NCBI GenBank assembly: GCA_934446095.1
Contig: CAKSDR010000016.1
Span: 1-28,696 of the forward strand
Direction of reading: 5' to 3'
Origin: an uncultured Eubacteriales bacterium
Lineage (GTDB): Bacteria; Bacillota; Clostridia; Oscillospirales; CAG-382
DNA length: 28,696 nt
Shown here: in pieces, positions 6,802 to 15,385 of the stretch
Layout of the letters: each line of letters starts with the position of its first letter
Position numbering within the stretch: position 1 is the first letter of the stretch
Translations under genes and position numbers: made by a program
The notes under the pieces: model-generated
Seen by the model: the letters and a program-made list of their open reading frames with translations, nothing else
Told to the model about the DNA's origin: nothing
Database searches by the model: none

Positions 6802-7425
6802 ATGGGGAATTCTTCTAATTTTGTACCGGCTCTCGAAAGACTTGCCGATCAGTTTAAAAAATTGCCCGGAATCGGGAAAAAAAGCGCATACAGAATCGCA
6901 TATCATATTCTCGATTACTCGGAAGAGCAGATACGGGAATTTTCGGACGCACTTCTTGACGCCAAAACCAAAATACGCAGATGCAGCATTTGTCAGAATA
7001 TATGCGACAGAGAAATCTGCCCGATTTGTTCTTCTCAAAGCAGAAATCACAACCTTATCTGCGTTGTGGAAGACCCGAGAGATGTTGCGGCAATCGAAAA
7101 AATAAATGAATTTGACGGCGTTTTTCATGTTTTGGGAGGAGTTATTTCCCCTCTCGACGGAAAAGGTCCTGACAGTTTGTCGATAAAAGAACTTCTTGAA
7201 AGAATAAAAAAACTCACTTCCGAAAAAGACGCATGCGTTGAAGTTATCCTTGCCACGAATCCAAACGTTGAAGGCGAGGCTACAGCCATGTATATTTCAC
7301 GGCTTTTGAAGCCTCTTGGCGTTAAGGTTACGCGCCTTGCAAAAGGCATTCCCGTTGGCGGGGATCTTGAATATGCCGATGGAGTAACCCTTTTTAAGGC
7401 AATTGAAGGAAGAGTTGAAATGTAA
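6802..7425 (+). CDS. recR: Recombination mediator protein RecR
   Basis: RecR works with RecF and RecO to load RecA at single-strand gaps. The 207-residue protein starts at ATG 6802 with AAAGGAA upstream. It shows the N-terminal helix-hairpin-helix (K-L-P-G-I-G-K-K-S-A-Y-R, residues 20-31), a four-cysteine zinc finger (Cys61, Cys64, Cys73, Cys76), and a Toprim domain beginning L-I-C-V-V-E-D-P-R-D-V (Glu90). The C-terminal motif V-T-R-L-A-K-G-I-P-V-G-G-D-L-E-Y-A-D is also present. A terminator follows eight bases after the stop, closing the ychF-ybaB-recR unit. Confidence 0.97.
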   Translation: MGNSSNFVPALERLADQFKKLPGIGKKSAYRIAYHILDYSEEQIREFSDALLDAKTKIRRCSICQNICDREICPICSSQSRNHNLICVVEDPRDVAAIEKINEFDGVFHVLGGVISPLDGKGPDSLSIKELLERIKKLTSEKDACVEVILATNPNVEGEATAMYISRLLKPLGVKVTRLAKGIPVGGDLEYADGVTLFKAIEGRVEM

Positions 7426-7432
7426 TCCGTTT

Positions 7433-7473
7433 AAAAGATATCCTTTAACATATGTTATAAGGATATCTTTTTT
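7433..7473 (+). terminator. Terminator after recR
   Basis: A long near-perfect stem (AAAAGATATCCTTTAACA at 7433-7450 against 7453-7471, with one bulge) ends in a run of Ts. It separates the recR unit from the rimO promoter. Confidence 0.85.
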
Positions 7474-7482
7474 ATATCTCTG

Positions 7483-7511
7483 TTGAAATTTATATTATCT
7501 TATGCTATAAT
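7483..7511 (+). promoter_or_regulatory. Extended -10 sigma-A promoter of the rimO operon
   Basis: TTGAAA (7483-7488) and TATAAT (7506-7511) are separated by 17 bases, with TGC immediately before the -10. It lies just after the recR terminator and about 80 bases before rimO. It probably drives the whole run rimO to pth. Confidence 0.8.
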
Positions 7512-7591
7512 ATTTATTATTATATAATATTGGATTATTTTAATTGTCACGCAGCAACAGCTGTTTTAATATAATAGATAAAGAGGAAAAT

Positions 7592-8941
7592 ATGAGTATC
7601 AAAGTTTCATTTATATCACTCGGCTGTCCGAAAAATCAGGTGGACTCCGAAGTTATGCTTTCAAAACTTGCAAATGCCGGAATTGAAACGGCAAGCGAAG
7701 AAATATATGCCGATGTGGCGGTGATTAATACCTGCGCCTTTATAGAAAGCGCAAAAAAAGAGGCTATCGAGAATATACTTGAAACGGCAAAACTCCGCAA
7801 AAGCGGGAATTTAAAGGGAATTGTTGTTACGGGCTGCCTTGCTCAACGATACAAGGAAGAAATTTTCAAGGAACTCCCCGAAGTAGACGCCATATGCGGA
7901 GTCGGGAATCTCGGCGATATTGCTGACGCCGTGAAATATGCCTATGAACACGGTGGCGAAAGAAACATGGCAAAATTTGCGAGAGTTTCATTTCCCGAAG
8001 CGCAGGTGCTTGGAGAAGAAAGAATTATTACAGGCCCGAAATACAGTACATATCTTAAAATATCCGAAGGATGCGACAACAGATGCACATATTGCATAAT
8101 TCCTTATATAAGGGGAAAATTCAGAAGCCGCAGAATGGAAGATATTGTAGAGGAAGCAAAAAAACTGGTTTCGCTCGGCGCGCGGGAAATAACTCTTGTT
8201 TCTCAGGACACGACAAGATACGGATATGATATCTATAATGAATATAAACTCTCCTCTCTTATGAAAGAATTGTGCAAAATTCCGGATTTGAAATGGCTTC
8301 GCATACTCTATTGTTATCCGGAATCAATAACCGAAGAGTTGTGCGACACAATTGCGAACGAGGATAAAATAGTAAAATATATAGATATGCCGATACAGCA
8401 TATTTCCGACAGAGTTCTCCGGGCGATGAACAGACGCGGGGATTCTGAACTTATTAAAAACTGCATAAAGATGATAAGGGAAAAAATTCCGGACGCCGTT
8501 ATCCGAACGACGGTTATTGTCGGATTTCCCGGAGAAACGAAAGAAGATTTTAAATTGCTTTCCGATTTCTTGTCGGAAGTGAAATTCGACCGGCTCGGTG
8601 TTTTCACATATTCTGCCGAGGAAGGAACGCCTGCCGCAAGAATAAAAGAAGGAAAAGTTTCTGAAAAAATAAAGCAGAAGCGCCTTGATATCTTAATGAA
8701 AAACCAGTTTCCGGTTCATGAAAACAGCAACAGAAAATATATCGGCAGAACGCTTGAAGTTTTGTGCGAGGGGTTTGATATACCGGCCGAAATTCATTAC
8801 GGAAGAAGCATGTTTGACGCTCCCGAAATAGACGGAAAAGTTTTCTTCAGTTCAAAAAAGAAGATTCCGGGCGGAACCTTTGTTCATGTTAAGATTACGG
8901 ACGCCGAAGGATATGACCTTTATGGGGAGATATGCGACTGA
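7592..8941 (+). CDS. rimO: Ribosomal protein S12 methylthiotransferase
   Basis: RimO adds a methylthio group to an aspartate of ribosomal protein S12, using two iron-sulphur clusters and S-adenosylmethionine. The frame opens earlier at TTG 7544, but ATG 7592 has AGAGGAAA just upstream and gives 449 residues, typical of the family. The start S-L-G-C-P-K-N-Q-V-D-S-E is the RimO signature and separates it from MiaB. Auxiliary-cluster cysteines are Cys12, Cys48 and Cys82. The radical-SAM motif is C-D-N-R-C-T-Y-C (Cys161, Cys165, Cys168). G-F-P-G-E-T and a C-terminal TRAM-like region are present. It is the first gene of the operon continuing with pgsA. Confidence 0.96.
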   Translation: MSIKVSFISLGCPKNQVDSEVMLSKLANAGIETASEEIYADVAVINTCAFIESAKKEAIENILETAKLRKSGNLKGIVVTGCLAQRYKEEIFKELPEVDAICGVGNLGDIADAVKYAYEHGGERNMAKFARVSFPEAQVLGEERIITGPKYSTYLKISEGCDNRCTYCIIPYIRGKFRSRRMEDIVEEAKKLVSLGAREITLVSQDTTRYGYDIYNEYKLSSLMKELCKIPDLKWLRILYCYPESITEELCDTIANEDKIVKYIDMPIQHISDRVLRAMNRRGDSELIKNCIKMIREKIPDAVIRTTVIVGFPGETKEDFKLLSDFLSEVKFDRLGVFTYSAEEGTPAARIKEGKVSEKIKQKRLDILMKNQFPVHENSNRKYIGRTLEVLCEGFDIPAEIHYGRSMFDAPEIDGKVFFSSKKKIPGGTFVHVKITDAEGYDLYGEICD

Positions 8942-8982
8942 ACTGTTTTATATTATAAAAATTGTAAAACCGGAGGATACTC

Positions 8983-9573
8983 ATGAATTTGCCGAATAAA
9001 CTTACAATACTTCGAATGATAATGGTGCCGTTTTTTATGTTTTTTATAATGCTGCCGGAGATTTGTGCTGCAAGTACACTTTTATGCGACATTGTTGCTC
9101 TTGTTATTTTTGCGCTTGCTTCCCTTACGGATATGCTTGACGGCAAAATTGCAAGAAAAAGAGGAATCGTTACCGATTTCGGAAAGTTTATGGACCCTAT
9201 TGCCGACAAAATAATGACTTTCGGCGCATTTATCGCAATTCTTGCGTGCGAAAGATTTTCCTCTTTTAAAATTTTGCTTGCATGGGCGGTTACAATTGTT
9301 TTGCTGCGCGAGTTTGCGGTAACATCGGTAAGACTTGTTGCGCAGAACAGAGGCAATGTTGTAATTGCGGCAAATTATCTCGGAAAAGTAAAAACCGTGT
9401 CGCAGATAGTGTGCATTATAATAATTTTTCTTGAGGGAAACGTTTTTGCAGCCGGCTCTTTTTTCGAAACGTCAAGACCTTTAAGTGTTGCGTCAATTGC
9501 GGTAATGCTTGTTTTTACGGTTCTTTCGGGCGCAAATTATATAAAAGACGGGGTTAAATATTTCAATAAATAA
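8983..9573 (+). CDS. pgsA: CDP-diacylglycerol--glycerol-3-phosphate phosphatidyltransferase
   Basis: PgsA makes phosphatidylglycerol phosphate from CDP-diacylglycerol and glycerol-3-phosphate in the membrane. ATG 8983 follows GGAGG by eight bases; the product has 196 residues. The CDP-alcohol phosphotransferase motif is intact: Asp53, Gly54, Ala57, Arg58, Gly67, Asp71, Asp75. Several hydrophobic helices are visible at about 12-28, 33-50, 78-90, 95-112, 130-150 and 165-185. The N-terminus N-L-P-N-K-L-T-I-L-R is characteristic of PgsA. It is 41 bases after rimO. Confidence 0.94.
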   Translation: MNLPNKLTILRMIMVPFFMFFIMLPEICAASTLLCDIVALVIFALASLTDMLDGKIARKRGIVTDFGKFMDPIADKIMTFGAFIAILACERFSSFKILLAWAVTIVLLREFAVTSVRLVAQNRGNVVIAANYLGKVKTVSQIVCIIIIFLEGNVFAAGSFFETSRPLSVASIAVMLVFTVLSGANYIKDGVKYFNK

Positions 9574-9608
9574 AAAGCATTTATCAAATAATTAACGGGG
9601 GAAATAAA

Positions 9609-10259
9609 TTGTTTGACAGAATAAGATACGATATAAAATCAATAAGAGAGAGGGATCCTGCCGCAAGAAGCAGCCTTGAAGTGTATTTTTTGTACTCAGG
9701 ATTCAGGGCTGTAAAAAGGCACAGGGTTGCGCACTTTTTCCATAAGCATAAATTTTACTTTCTGGCAAGGCTTATCTCGCAAAACACAAAGTTTTTTACC
9801 GGAATCGAAATACACCCGGCGGCGCAGATAGGTAAAGGATTGCTTATAGACCATGGAATGGGAGTTGTAATAGGAGAAACTACCGTTATCGGAGACAACT
9901 GTACAATATATCAGGGTGTGACTCTCGGCGGTACCGGAAAAGACACCGGAAAAAGACACCCTACAATCGGAAACAATGTAATGATAGGCGCGGGCGCCAA
10001 GGTTTTGGGCCCGTTTACGGTAGGGGATAATTCGAAAATTGCGGCGGGAGCCGTGGTTCTTGAAGAGGTTCCTCCGAACTGCACGGCTGTAGGAGTGCCG
10101 GCGCGCATTATTCAGCAAAAAGAGAGGGATAACTGCAAGAGCGATCTCGATCAGATTCATATTCCCGATCCGATTTCACAGGAAATATGTAAAATTTACA
10201 AGGAAATAGATGTTTTAAATCAAAAAATTGCGGAATTCGAAAAAAAGGAAAACGATTAA
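9609..10259 (+). CDS. cysE: Serine O-acetyltransferase
   Basis: CysE transfers acetyl from acetyl-CoA to serine, giving O-acetylserine for cysteine synthesis. The start is TTG 9609, with the strong site CGGGGGA seven to eight bases upstream and no ATG nearby. The 216-residue length fits the short bacterial form. The N-terminal helical part carries D-P-A-A-R-S-S-L-E-V-Y and G-F-R-A-V-K-R-H-R. The left-handed beta-helix begins at I-E-I-H-P-A-A-Q-I-G and contains D-H-G-M-G-V-V-I-G-E-T and G-G-T-G-K..G-K-R-H-P. The gene precedes cysS, a common Firmicute pairing. No T-box leader is seen between the genes. Confidence 0.95.
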   Translation: MFDRIRYDIKSIRERDPAARSSLEVYFLYSGFRAVKRHRVAHFFHKHKFYFLARLISQNTKFFTGIEIHPAAQIGKGLLIDHGMGVVIGETTVIGDNCTIYQGVTLGGTGKDTGKRHPTIGNNVMIGAGAKVLGPFTVGDNSKIAAGAVVLEEVPPNCTAVGVPARIIQQKERDNCKSDLDQIHIPDPISQEICKIYKEIDVLNQKIAEFEKKEND

Positions 10260-10313
10260 GTATAAACGCGCTTTGTTTTTTTGCCGCTTGCTTTGAAAGG
10301 AAGAGCAATAGAA

Positions 10314-11750
10314 ATGAAATTATATAATTCACTTACGAGAAAAAAAGAAGAGTTTGTGCCGCTTGACGGCAAAAATATAAAAATGTACGCCTGCGGCCCC
10401 ACCGTCTACAATTATTTTCATGTGGGAAACGCAAGATGTTTCGTTATATTTGATCTTTTGAGGAGATATTTTGAGTATCGCGGATATAACGTTACTTTTG
10501 TTCAGAATTTTACCGATATTGACGATAAAATGATAAAAAGAGCAAATGAAGAAAAAACGACGGTAAAAGAAGTTGCGGAAAAGTATATAAAAGAATACTT
10601 TACGGACGCCGAGGGGCTTGGCGTAAGAAAGGCAACTTTCCACCCGAGAGCAACGGAAAATATCGATGAAATAGTAAATATGATACAAACTTTAATAGAC
10701 GGCGGATATGCGTATAAGGCATATCCTGACGGAGATACTCAGAACTGCGATGTGTACTTTTCCACAAAGTCATTCCGCGGCTACGGAAAACTTTCGCATA
10801 TGCCCATGGATGAAATTGAAAACGGCGCAAGCAAGAGAGTAAATCTTACCGAAATCAAAAAAGATCCAGTCGATTTTGCTCTCTGGAAAGCGGTAAAACC
10901 CGGAGAACCTTACTGGGAAACGCCTTTCGGAAAAGGAAGACCCGGCTGGCACATTGAGTGCTCGGCAATGTCAAGAAAGTTTTTGGGCCCAAATATCGAC
11001 ATACACTGCGGCGGCCAGGACTTGATTTTCCCGCATCACGAAAATGAAATAGCACAGTCAGAAGCATATGATAAATGCATCGGGTGCGAAGACACCACTT
11101 TTTCAAGATTTTGGCTCCACAACGGATATATAAATATTGACGGAAAGAAAATGTCAAAATCAGAAAAGTTTTTCACAGTGCGCGACGTCGCAAAAGAGTA
11201 CGGATATGACGCTATAAGATTTTTTATCATTTCCGCGTACTATAAAAGTCCCGTGAATTATTCGAGAGAGGCGCTCGTTCAGGCGCAGGCATCTCTTAAA
11301 AGACTTCATGAATGCCAGGAAAATATTGATTTCCGCCTGAAAAATGCGTCGGGAAACATGTCGGATGAAGAAGAGAAATTATATAATTCATTCCTTGAAA
11401 GACGCAGTCAGATGATAGACGCGCTCGACGACGACTTTAATACTGCCGACGGTATTTCAGCGGTATTTGAACTTACAAAAGACATTAATATTGCCCTTCA
11501 GAAAGAAGTTTCAAAGGAACTTCTCGAGAAAACAAAAGAGTTGTATCTCGAAATGCTGACGCTTTTCGGAATTGAAAAGAAAACATCGGCGGGAGAAAAC
11601 GACGCGGAAATCGAAAAACTTGTCGAACAGAGAACCGCGGCAAAAAAAGCAAAAGATTATGCTTCGGCTGACGCCATACGCGATAAATTAAAAGAAATGG
11701 GAATTTTGGTTGAGGATACTCCCATGGGAGCAAAATGGAAAAGAATTTAA
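10314..11750 (+). CDS. cysS: Cysteinyl-tRNA synthetase
   Basis: This class I synthetase charges tRNA-Cys. A TTG at 10281 keeps the frame open, but ATG 10314 has AAAGGAAG ten bases upstream and gives 478 residues, close to the usual 465-480. The zinc-binding C-G-P-T-V-Y (Cys27), the HIGH-equivalent H-V-G-N (36-39), E-C-S-A-M-S, H-H-E-N-E-I-A-Q-S-E and K-M-S-K-S (279-283) are all visible. The C-terminal DALR-type region ends in K-W-K-R-I. It is 54 bases after cysE, and mrnC starts ten bases after its stop. Confidence 0.97.
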   Translation: MKLYNSLTRKKEEFVPLDGKNIKMYACGPTVYNYFHVGNARCFVIFDLLRRYFEYRGYNVTFVQNFTDIDDKMIKRANEEKTTVKEVAEKYIKEYFTDAEGLGVRKATFHPRATENIDEIVNMIQTLIDGGYAYKAYPDGDTQNCDVYFSTKSFRGYGKLSHMPMDEIENGASKRVNLTEIKKDPVDFALWKAVKPGEPYWETPFGKGRPGWHIECSAMSRKFLGPNIDIHCGGQDLIFPHHENEIAQSEAYDKCIGCEDTTFSRFWLHNGYINIDGKKMSKSEKFFTVRDVAKEYGYDAIRFFIISAYYKSPVNYSREALVQAQASLKRLHECQENIDFRLKNASGNMSDEEEKLYNSFLERRSQMIDALDDDFNTADGISAVFELTKDINIALQKEVSKELLEKTKELYLEMLTLFGIEKKTSAGENDAEIEKLVEQRTAAKKAKDYASADAIRDKLKEMGILVEDTPMGAKWKRI

Positions 11751-11760
11751 CGGTGATCTT

Positions 11761-12186
11761 ATGAATGAAAAAGAAAAGGCGGCGTCTTTGAAACCTATTT
11801 TGTCACTTGCATATCTCGGGGACGCCGTTATGGAAATTCTTGTGAGGGAGTATATAATTTCAAACTTTGATTTTCATCCGGGAAAACTTGTTAAATTTTC
11901 AAAAAAATTTATCACGTGCGAAGCGCAGAGCGATGCCGTAGAAAAGATACTTCCCGTGCTGACCGAGGAAGAAATGCAGGTTTTTAAGAGAGGCAGAAAT
12001 GCAAAAACACATTTTGCGCCTTCTCACGGAGAACTTATTCAGTACAGAAGAGCGACGGGGTTTGAAGCGCTGTGCGGATATTTGTATTTTGCAGACAGAA
12101 AAGACAGGCTTGCCGAACTTTTTGACGCGGCCTTTAATGAAACGATGAAAGAAATTTCCGACGGAGAGAAAGAAAATGAAAAATAA
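11761..12186 (+). CDS. mrnC: Mini-ribonuclease III
   Basis: Mini-III is an RNase III catalytic domain without an RNA-binding domain; in Bacillus it matures 23S rRNA ends. The frame is open into cysS, but ATG 11761, preceded by a weak GGTGA, gives 141 residues, typical of the family. Motifs are L-A-Y-L-G-D-A-V-M-E (Asp21), R-G-R-N-A-K, and Y-R-R-A-T-G-F-E-A-L-C-G-Y-L (Glu102). It sits between cysS and a small membrane protein gene whose start overlaps its last codons. In many Firmicutes Mini-III follows cysS, supporting the call. Confidence 0.93.
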   Translation: MNEKEKAASLKPILSLAYLGDAVMEILVREYIISNFDFHPGKLVKFSKKFITCEAQSDAVEKILPVLTEEEMQVFKRGRNAKTHFAPSHGELIQYRRATGFEALCGYLYFADRKDRLAELFDAAFNETMKEISDGEKENEK

Positions 12187-12445
12187 AACTTCTTTTTATA
12201 ATGTTATTCTTGCGTTTATTTACGTTCTGATTATTGCCGCAGGACTTTTTTCGCTTGTATATTATGACAGAAACCTGTCGCTTAGAATAAGCATGCCGGT
12301 GCTTCTTGTAAGCATTGCGGGAATTATTGCCGTTAAGAAACAGAAGGAAAAATCTTGCAAAGCAACCAAAAAAAGCGAATGGGTATTTCTTTTCGCTTGT
12401 TTTGCACTGTCTTTGTTTGCAAATATTTATCTTATTTTTGCTTAA
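12176..12445 (+). CDS. Small three-helix membrane protein, unknown function
   Basis: The 89-residue protein starts at an ATG inside the end of mrnC, with an 11-base overlap that indicates translational coupling. A GGAGAGAA site lies in the mrnC coding end. Three hydrophobic segments are visible at about 8-28, 36-53 and 68-88, joined by a short basic loop rich in Lys and one Cys (about 54-67). I recognise no family. The overlap and position between two translation genes make it a genuine gene of this operon rather than a chance frame. Confidence 0.75.
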   Translation: MKNKTSFYNVILAFIYVLIIAAGLFSLVYYDRNLSLRISMPVLLVSIAGIIAVKKQKEKSCKATKKSEWVFLFACFALSLFANIYLIFA

Positions 12446-12477
12446 CGAAAGACATTGTTTGACAAAGGATAGTTGAA

Positions 12478-13101
12478 ATGAGTAATATTTTTGACCTTTT
12501 TAAGAAAATAGAAAAACAAAGCGGACAAGCCGAAAATATAAGTTTCATCATAGCGGGACTCGGAAATCCGGGAAAAGAATACGCTAACACAAGGCATAAC
12601 ATAGGGTTTCGTACGCTCGACTACATTCAGGAAAAAGAAGGATTCAGCGTTGACAGGCTGAAATTTGACGCACTTGTTCACGATGGAATGTTTGCCGGCA
12701 AGAGATGCCTTTTTATGTGCCCTCAAACGTTTATGAACAATTCCGGAACGGCTGTTTCCAAGGCCGCTTCCTTTTACAAAATACCGCCCGAAAATATTCT
12801 TATTATATATGACGATATTTCGCTTGAGCCCGGCAGACTCAGAATAAGAAAAAAAGGATCCGACGGAGGACATAATGGAATAAAATCCATTATCAGCTGC
12901 ATCGGAAGCGAGAATTTCCCGAGAATAAAGATAGGGGTCGGCGCAAAACCGAGCCCCGATACCGATCTTGCAAGTTGGGTGCTGGGTAATTTTTCGGCTG
13001 ATGACAAAGACAAAATGAAAGATGTTTTCGAAAAAGCATACGACGCTGCAAAACTCATTGTATCAGGCGATATTGACGTCGCCGCGAATAAATATAACTG
13101 A
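12478..13101 (+). CDS. pth: Peptidyl-tRNA hydrolase
   Basis: Pth releases tRNA from prematurely dropped peptidyl-tRNA in the cytosol. ATG 12478 follows AAAGGATA by nine bases; the product has 207 residues. Core motifs are G-L-G-N-P-G-K-E-Y (from residue 27), T-R-H-N-I-G-F with catalytic His40, P-Q-T-F-M-N-N-S-G, and Y-D-D-I-S-L-E-P-G with Asp112. G-S-D-G-G-H-N-G-I-K-S-I follows. About 20 extra residues precede the core compared with typical Pth (charged, helical-looking). No later start has a better binding site. It is 32 bases after the membrane protein gene. Confidence 0.96.
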   Translation: MSNIFDLFKKIEKQSGQAENISFIIAGLGNPGKEYANTRHNIGFRTLDYIQEKEGFSVDRLKFDALVHDGMFAGKRCLFMCPQTFMNNSGTAVSKAASFYKIPPENILIIYDDISLEPGRLRIRKKGSDGGHNGIKSIISCIGSENFPRIKIGVGAKPSPDTDLASWVLGNFSADDKDKMKDVFEKAYDAAKLIVSGDIDVAANKYN

Positions 13102-13104
13102 GAG

Positions 13105-13131
13105 AAAATCGGCAGAATTTGCCGAATTTTT
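13105..13131 (+). terminator. Hairpin with T-run between pth and mnmA
   Basis: TCGGCA (13109-13114) pairs with TGCCGA (13120-13125) around a five-base loop, flanked by As and Ts and followed by five Ts. It looks like an intrinsic terminator ending the rimO-pth transcript, possibly leaky. I do not see a strong separate promoter for mnmA. Confidence 0.6.
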
Positions 13132-13165
13132 CATGATTTTTAAATTACACTGAAAGAAGATTTTT

Positions 13166-14233
13166 ATGAAAAAAGCAATTGTTGCAATGTCCGGCGGGAT
13201 AGACAGTTCCGTGTGCGCCCTGCTTATGAAAAACGAAGGATTTGATACAACCGGAGTTACGCTGAGAATGTACGATGAATCGCTTCCCGAATATGCCGCG
13301 AGCGGATGCTGCAACTCTAAGGATATTGCCGACGCGCAGAAGATTGCGCAAAGGCTTGGAATTACGCACGTTGTTTACGATTACTGCGATAATTTCTGCA
13401 AATATGTAATAGATGATTTTGTAAATTCATATAAATACGGATCCACGCCGAACCCATGCGTTGAATGCAACTGTCATGTAAAATTCAAGGCAATACTCGA
13501 TATGGCCGAAAAACAGGGTTTTGACTGTGTTGCCACGGGACATTATGCTATTGTTGAATATTCCGAAAAATACGGCAGAAAAGTACTGAAAAAGGCGCTT
13601 GACGAAACAAAAGACCAGTCTTATGTGCTTTACATTTTGACTCCGGAACAGCTTTCAAAAATCATGTTTCCGCTCGGACGCTTCAAAAAAAGCGAGATTA
13701 AAAAAATAGCGGAAGAAAACGGGTTTGAAGTGGCCCGGAAAAAGGAAAGTCAGGACATATGTTTTATAAAAGACGGCGATTATGCCAAGTTTATCGAATC
13801 TTATTCCGGCGAGAAGTTTGAAAGCGGAGATTTTGTTTCCGAAGACGGCAGAATTTTGGGAAAACACAAAGGAATTATTCACTATACTATAGGTCAGCGC
13901 AAAGGACTCGGACTTTCACTGCCGGAACCGTTGTATGTAAAGTATAAAGACGTTGAAAACAACCGGATTGTTTTGGCACCCGAAAATTCTCTTTTTACGG
14001 ATGAACTGTATGCCGGAAATGTAAATCTTTTGGCGTATGACATTTTGCCCGATAATATTGAAGTTTTTGTTAAAACAAGGTACAAGCATACTCCGTCGAG
14101 GGCATCTGCGTGCATGAAAGACGGACGGCTTTATATAAAATTTTATGAGCCTCAGCGTGCAATTACCAAAGGCCAGTCGGCAGTTATGTATGATTCCGAC
14201 GGCGTGGTTATCGGCGGTGGAAAAATTTTATAA
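13166..14233 (+). CDS. mnmA: tRNA-specific 2-thiouridylase
   Basis: MnmA thiolates U34 of Lys, Glu and Gln tRNAs using ATP and a persulphide sulphur donor. ATG 13166 follows GAAAGAAGA; the product has 355 residues. The PP-loop is A-M-S-G-G-I-D-S-S-V (residues 7-16). The catalytic pair is Cys98 in N-P-C-V-E-C-N and Cys199 in S-Q-D-I-C-F-I. T-G-H-Y-A and the C-terminal G-Q-S-A-V-M-Y motif are also present. The N-terminal C-C-N-S-K-D-I-A-D-A-Q motif is typical. A terminator follows directly. Confidence 0.96.
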   Translation: MKKAIVAMSGGIDSSVCALLMKNEGFDTTGVTLRMYDESLPEYAASGCCNSKDIADAQKIAQRLGITHVVYDYCDNFCKYVIDDFVNSYKYGSTPNPCVECNCHVKFKAILDMAEKQGFDCVATGHYAIVEYSEKYGRKVLKKALDETKDQSYVLYILTPEQLSKIMFPLGRFKKSEIKKIAEENGFEVARKKESQDICFIKDGDYAKFIESYSGEKFESGDFVSEDGRILGKHKGIIHYTIGQRKGLGLSLPEPLYVKYKDVENNRIVLAPENSLFTDELYAGNVNLLAYDILPDNIEVFVKTRYKHTPSRASACMKDGRLYIKFYEPQRAITKGQSAVMYDSDGVVIGGGKIL

Positions 14234-14238
14234 AAATA

Positions 14239-14275
14239 TCCCCTGTCAATTAATGTTTGACAGGGGACTTTTTAT
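14239..14275. terminator. Bidirectional terminator between mnmA and folT
   Basis: An eleven-base-pair perfect stem (TCCCCTGTCAA at 14239-14249 with 14257-14267) has T-runs on both sides. It lies between two convergent genes and can serve both. Confidence 0.88.
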
Positions 14276-15375
14276 GTGTTTTTGCTTTCTTCCGAACTGT
14301 TTTGCGGTACAGTTCCGGAACTTGAAGGACTTTCTTCCGATATGTTTTCTTCGGCGGAAGTTTCGGATTTTGCAGGTGATTCTTCCGCAATAATTTCTCC
14401 TGTATTGTCCGAATTTGCCGGCATCTCCGGTGAGGCTTGGTTTTTGTCCTGAAATGCTGCGTTTTTTTTCGGAATCAAAATCTTTGTCTTGTAGATTTCA
14501 TAAAGAAATGTTATTATACATGCCTGTATTATGCATACCACAATTTCCTCCGCAACTCTCGGTACCCAGAACAGAAGGAACGATCGGCCGGAAAGGCTTG
14601 CCGTGGTTTTTAATATTATCTGAGTGTTAATGGTTGTGTTTATAATGCCTGCCGTCAATACCGAAAGCAGAATTTTTAAAGAATCGTCGGATCCTTTTTT
14701 CAAGATAACTTTTGAAACGGTGTTTTCCGCAAGAACAATTAAAATTCCAATCAGTGAAAATATGATAAGACCTGCCGAAACAAGATTATAATATGTAGCA
14801 AATTTACCCGGGAAAGCCGAGTCTTTTGAGTACTGCGACAGCATCATAATGAATTTTGTTCCGAAAGAAAGTTCTTTTTCGCCTGAGAGTATATTTATCT
14901 GTTCGCGCGACATTACGCTGTCTTTTGTTGCGATAAGTTTGTCGGTTATGCCGTCGTTTATAACGCCCGTCATGGTTACGATGCCGAAAATGCAGAGCAG
15001 CGTCAGAACTATAACAAGAATTATACGCATTTTGTTTTCGCTTTTCTTTGACAGAAAAGAAAATATAAGTCCTTTAAGATAACCTGCGATAAAGGCGGTA
15101 AGGGTGTACCAAAATATATACGGACCCTTCGGTGCGGCAAAGTGTCCGAGAATATCGGAAAGCGCGCATACTGCTCCGCCGTAGATCGGCCCGAACAGAA
15201 ATGCCGGAAAGGCAGTAAAAATGCCGCCAAAACTTACTTTTATGCCGTTTGTTCCCATAACCGGAATATAAAACGTCGTTAAAAGTTTTGTTGCAACCGC
15301 AAAGGCAAGAAACATTGCGCAGAGTACGGTTTTTAAAATAATACTTTGTGGCTTGCTTTTGTTTTGTTCATTCAA
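14272..15375 (-). CDS. folT: ECF transporter substrate-binding subunit, folate type, enlarged
   Basis: S components of ECF transporters bind a vitamin in the membrane and dock on a shared EcfAAT energising module. Folate specificity is inferred mainly from the THF riboswitch upstream. The frame opens at TTG 15408, but TTG 15375 has AAAAGGAAG eight bases upstream and is preferred, giving 367 residues. The N-terminal part matches the family: L-C-A-M-F-L-A-F, K-V-S-F-G-G-I-F, F-G-P-I-Y-G-G-A-V-C-A-L-S-D-I-L-G-H and A-P-K-G-P-Y. Unusual points: usual S components have about 170-200 residues; here about 110 extra residues (115-225) separate the family-like segments, and a Ser/Glu/Pro-rich acidic tail occupies about 305-367. 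No ecfA or ecfT gene is in the window. Confidence 0.85.
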   Translation of the reverse strand: MNEQNKSKPQSIILKTVLCAMFLAFAVATKLLTTFYIPVMGTNGIKVSFGGIFTAFPAFLFGPIYGGAVCALSDILGHFAAPKGPYIFWYTLTAFIAGYLKGLIFSFLSKKSENKMRIILVIVLTLLCIFGIVTMTGVINDGITDKLIATKDSVMSREQINILSGEKELSFGTKFIMMLSQYSKDSAFPGKFATYYNLVSAGLIIFSLIGILIVLAENTVSKVILKKGSDDSLKILLSVLTAGIINTTINTQIILKTTASLSGRSFLLFWVPRVAEEIVVCIIQACIITFLYEIYKTKILIPKKNAAFQDKNQASPEMPANSDNTGEIIAEESPAKSETSAEENISEESPSSSGTVPQNSSEESKNT

Positions 15376-15385
15376 AAAAATACAC

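Noticed and set aside
10260..10313. Possible T-box leader before cysS
   Set aside because: The gap is only 54 bases with no specifier stem or conserved T-box sequence; cysS is read from the operon.
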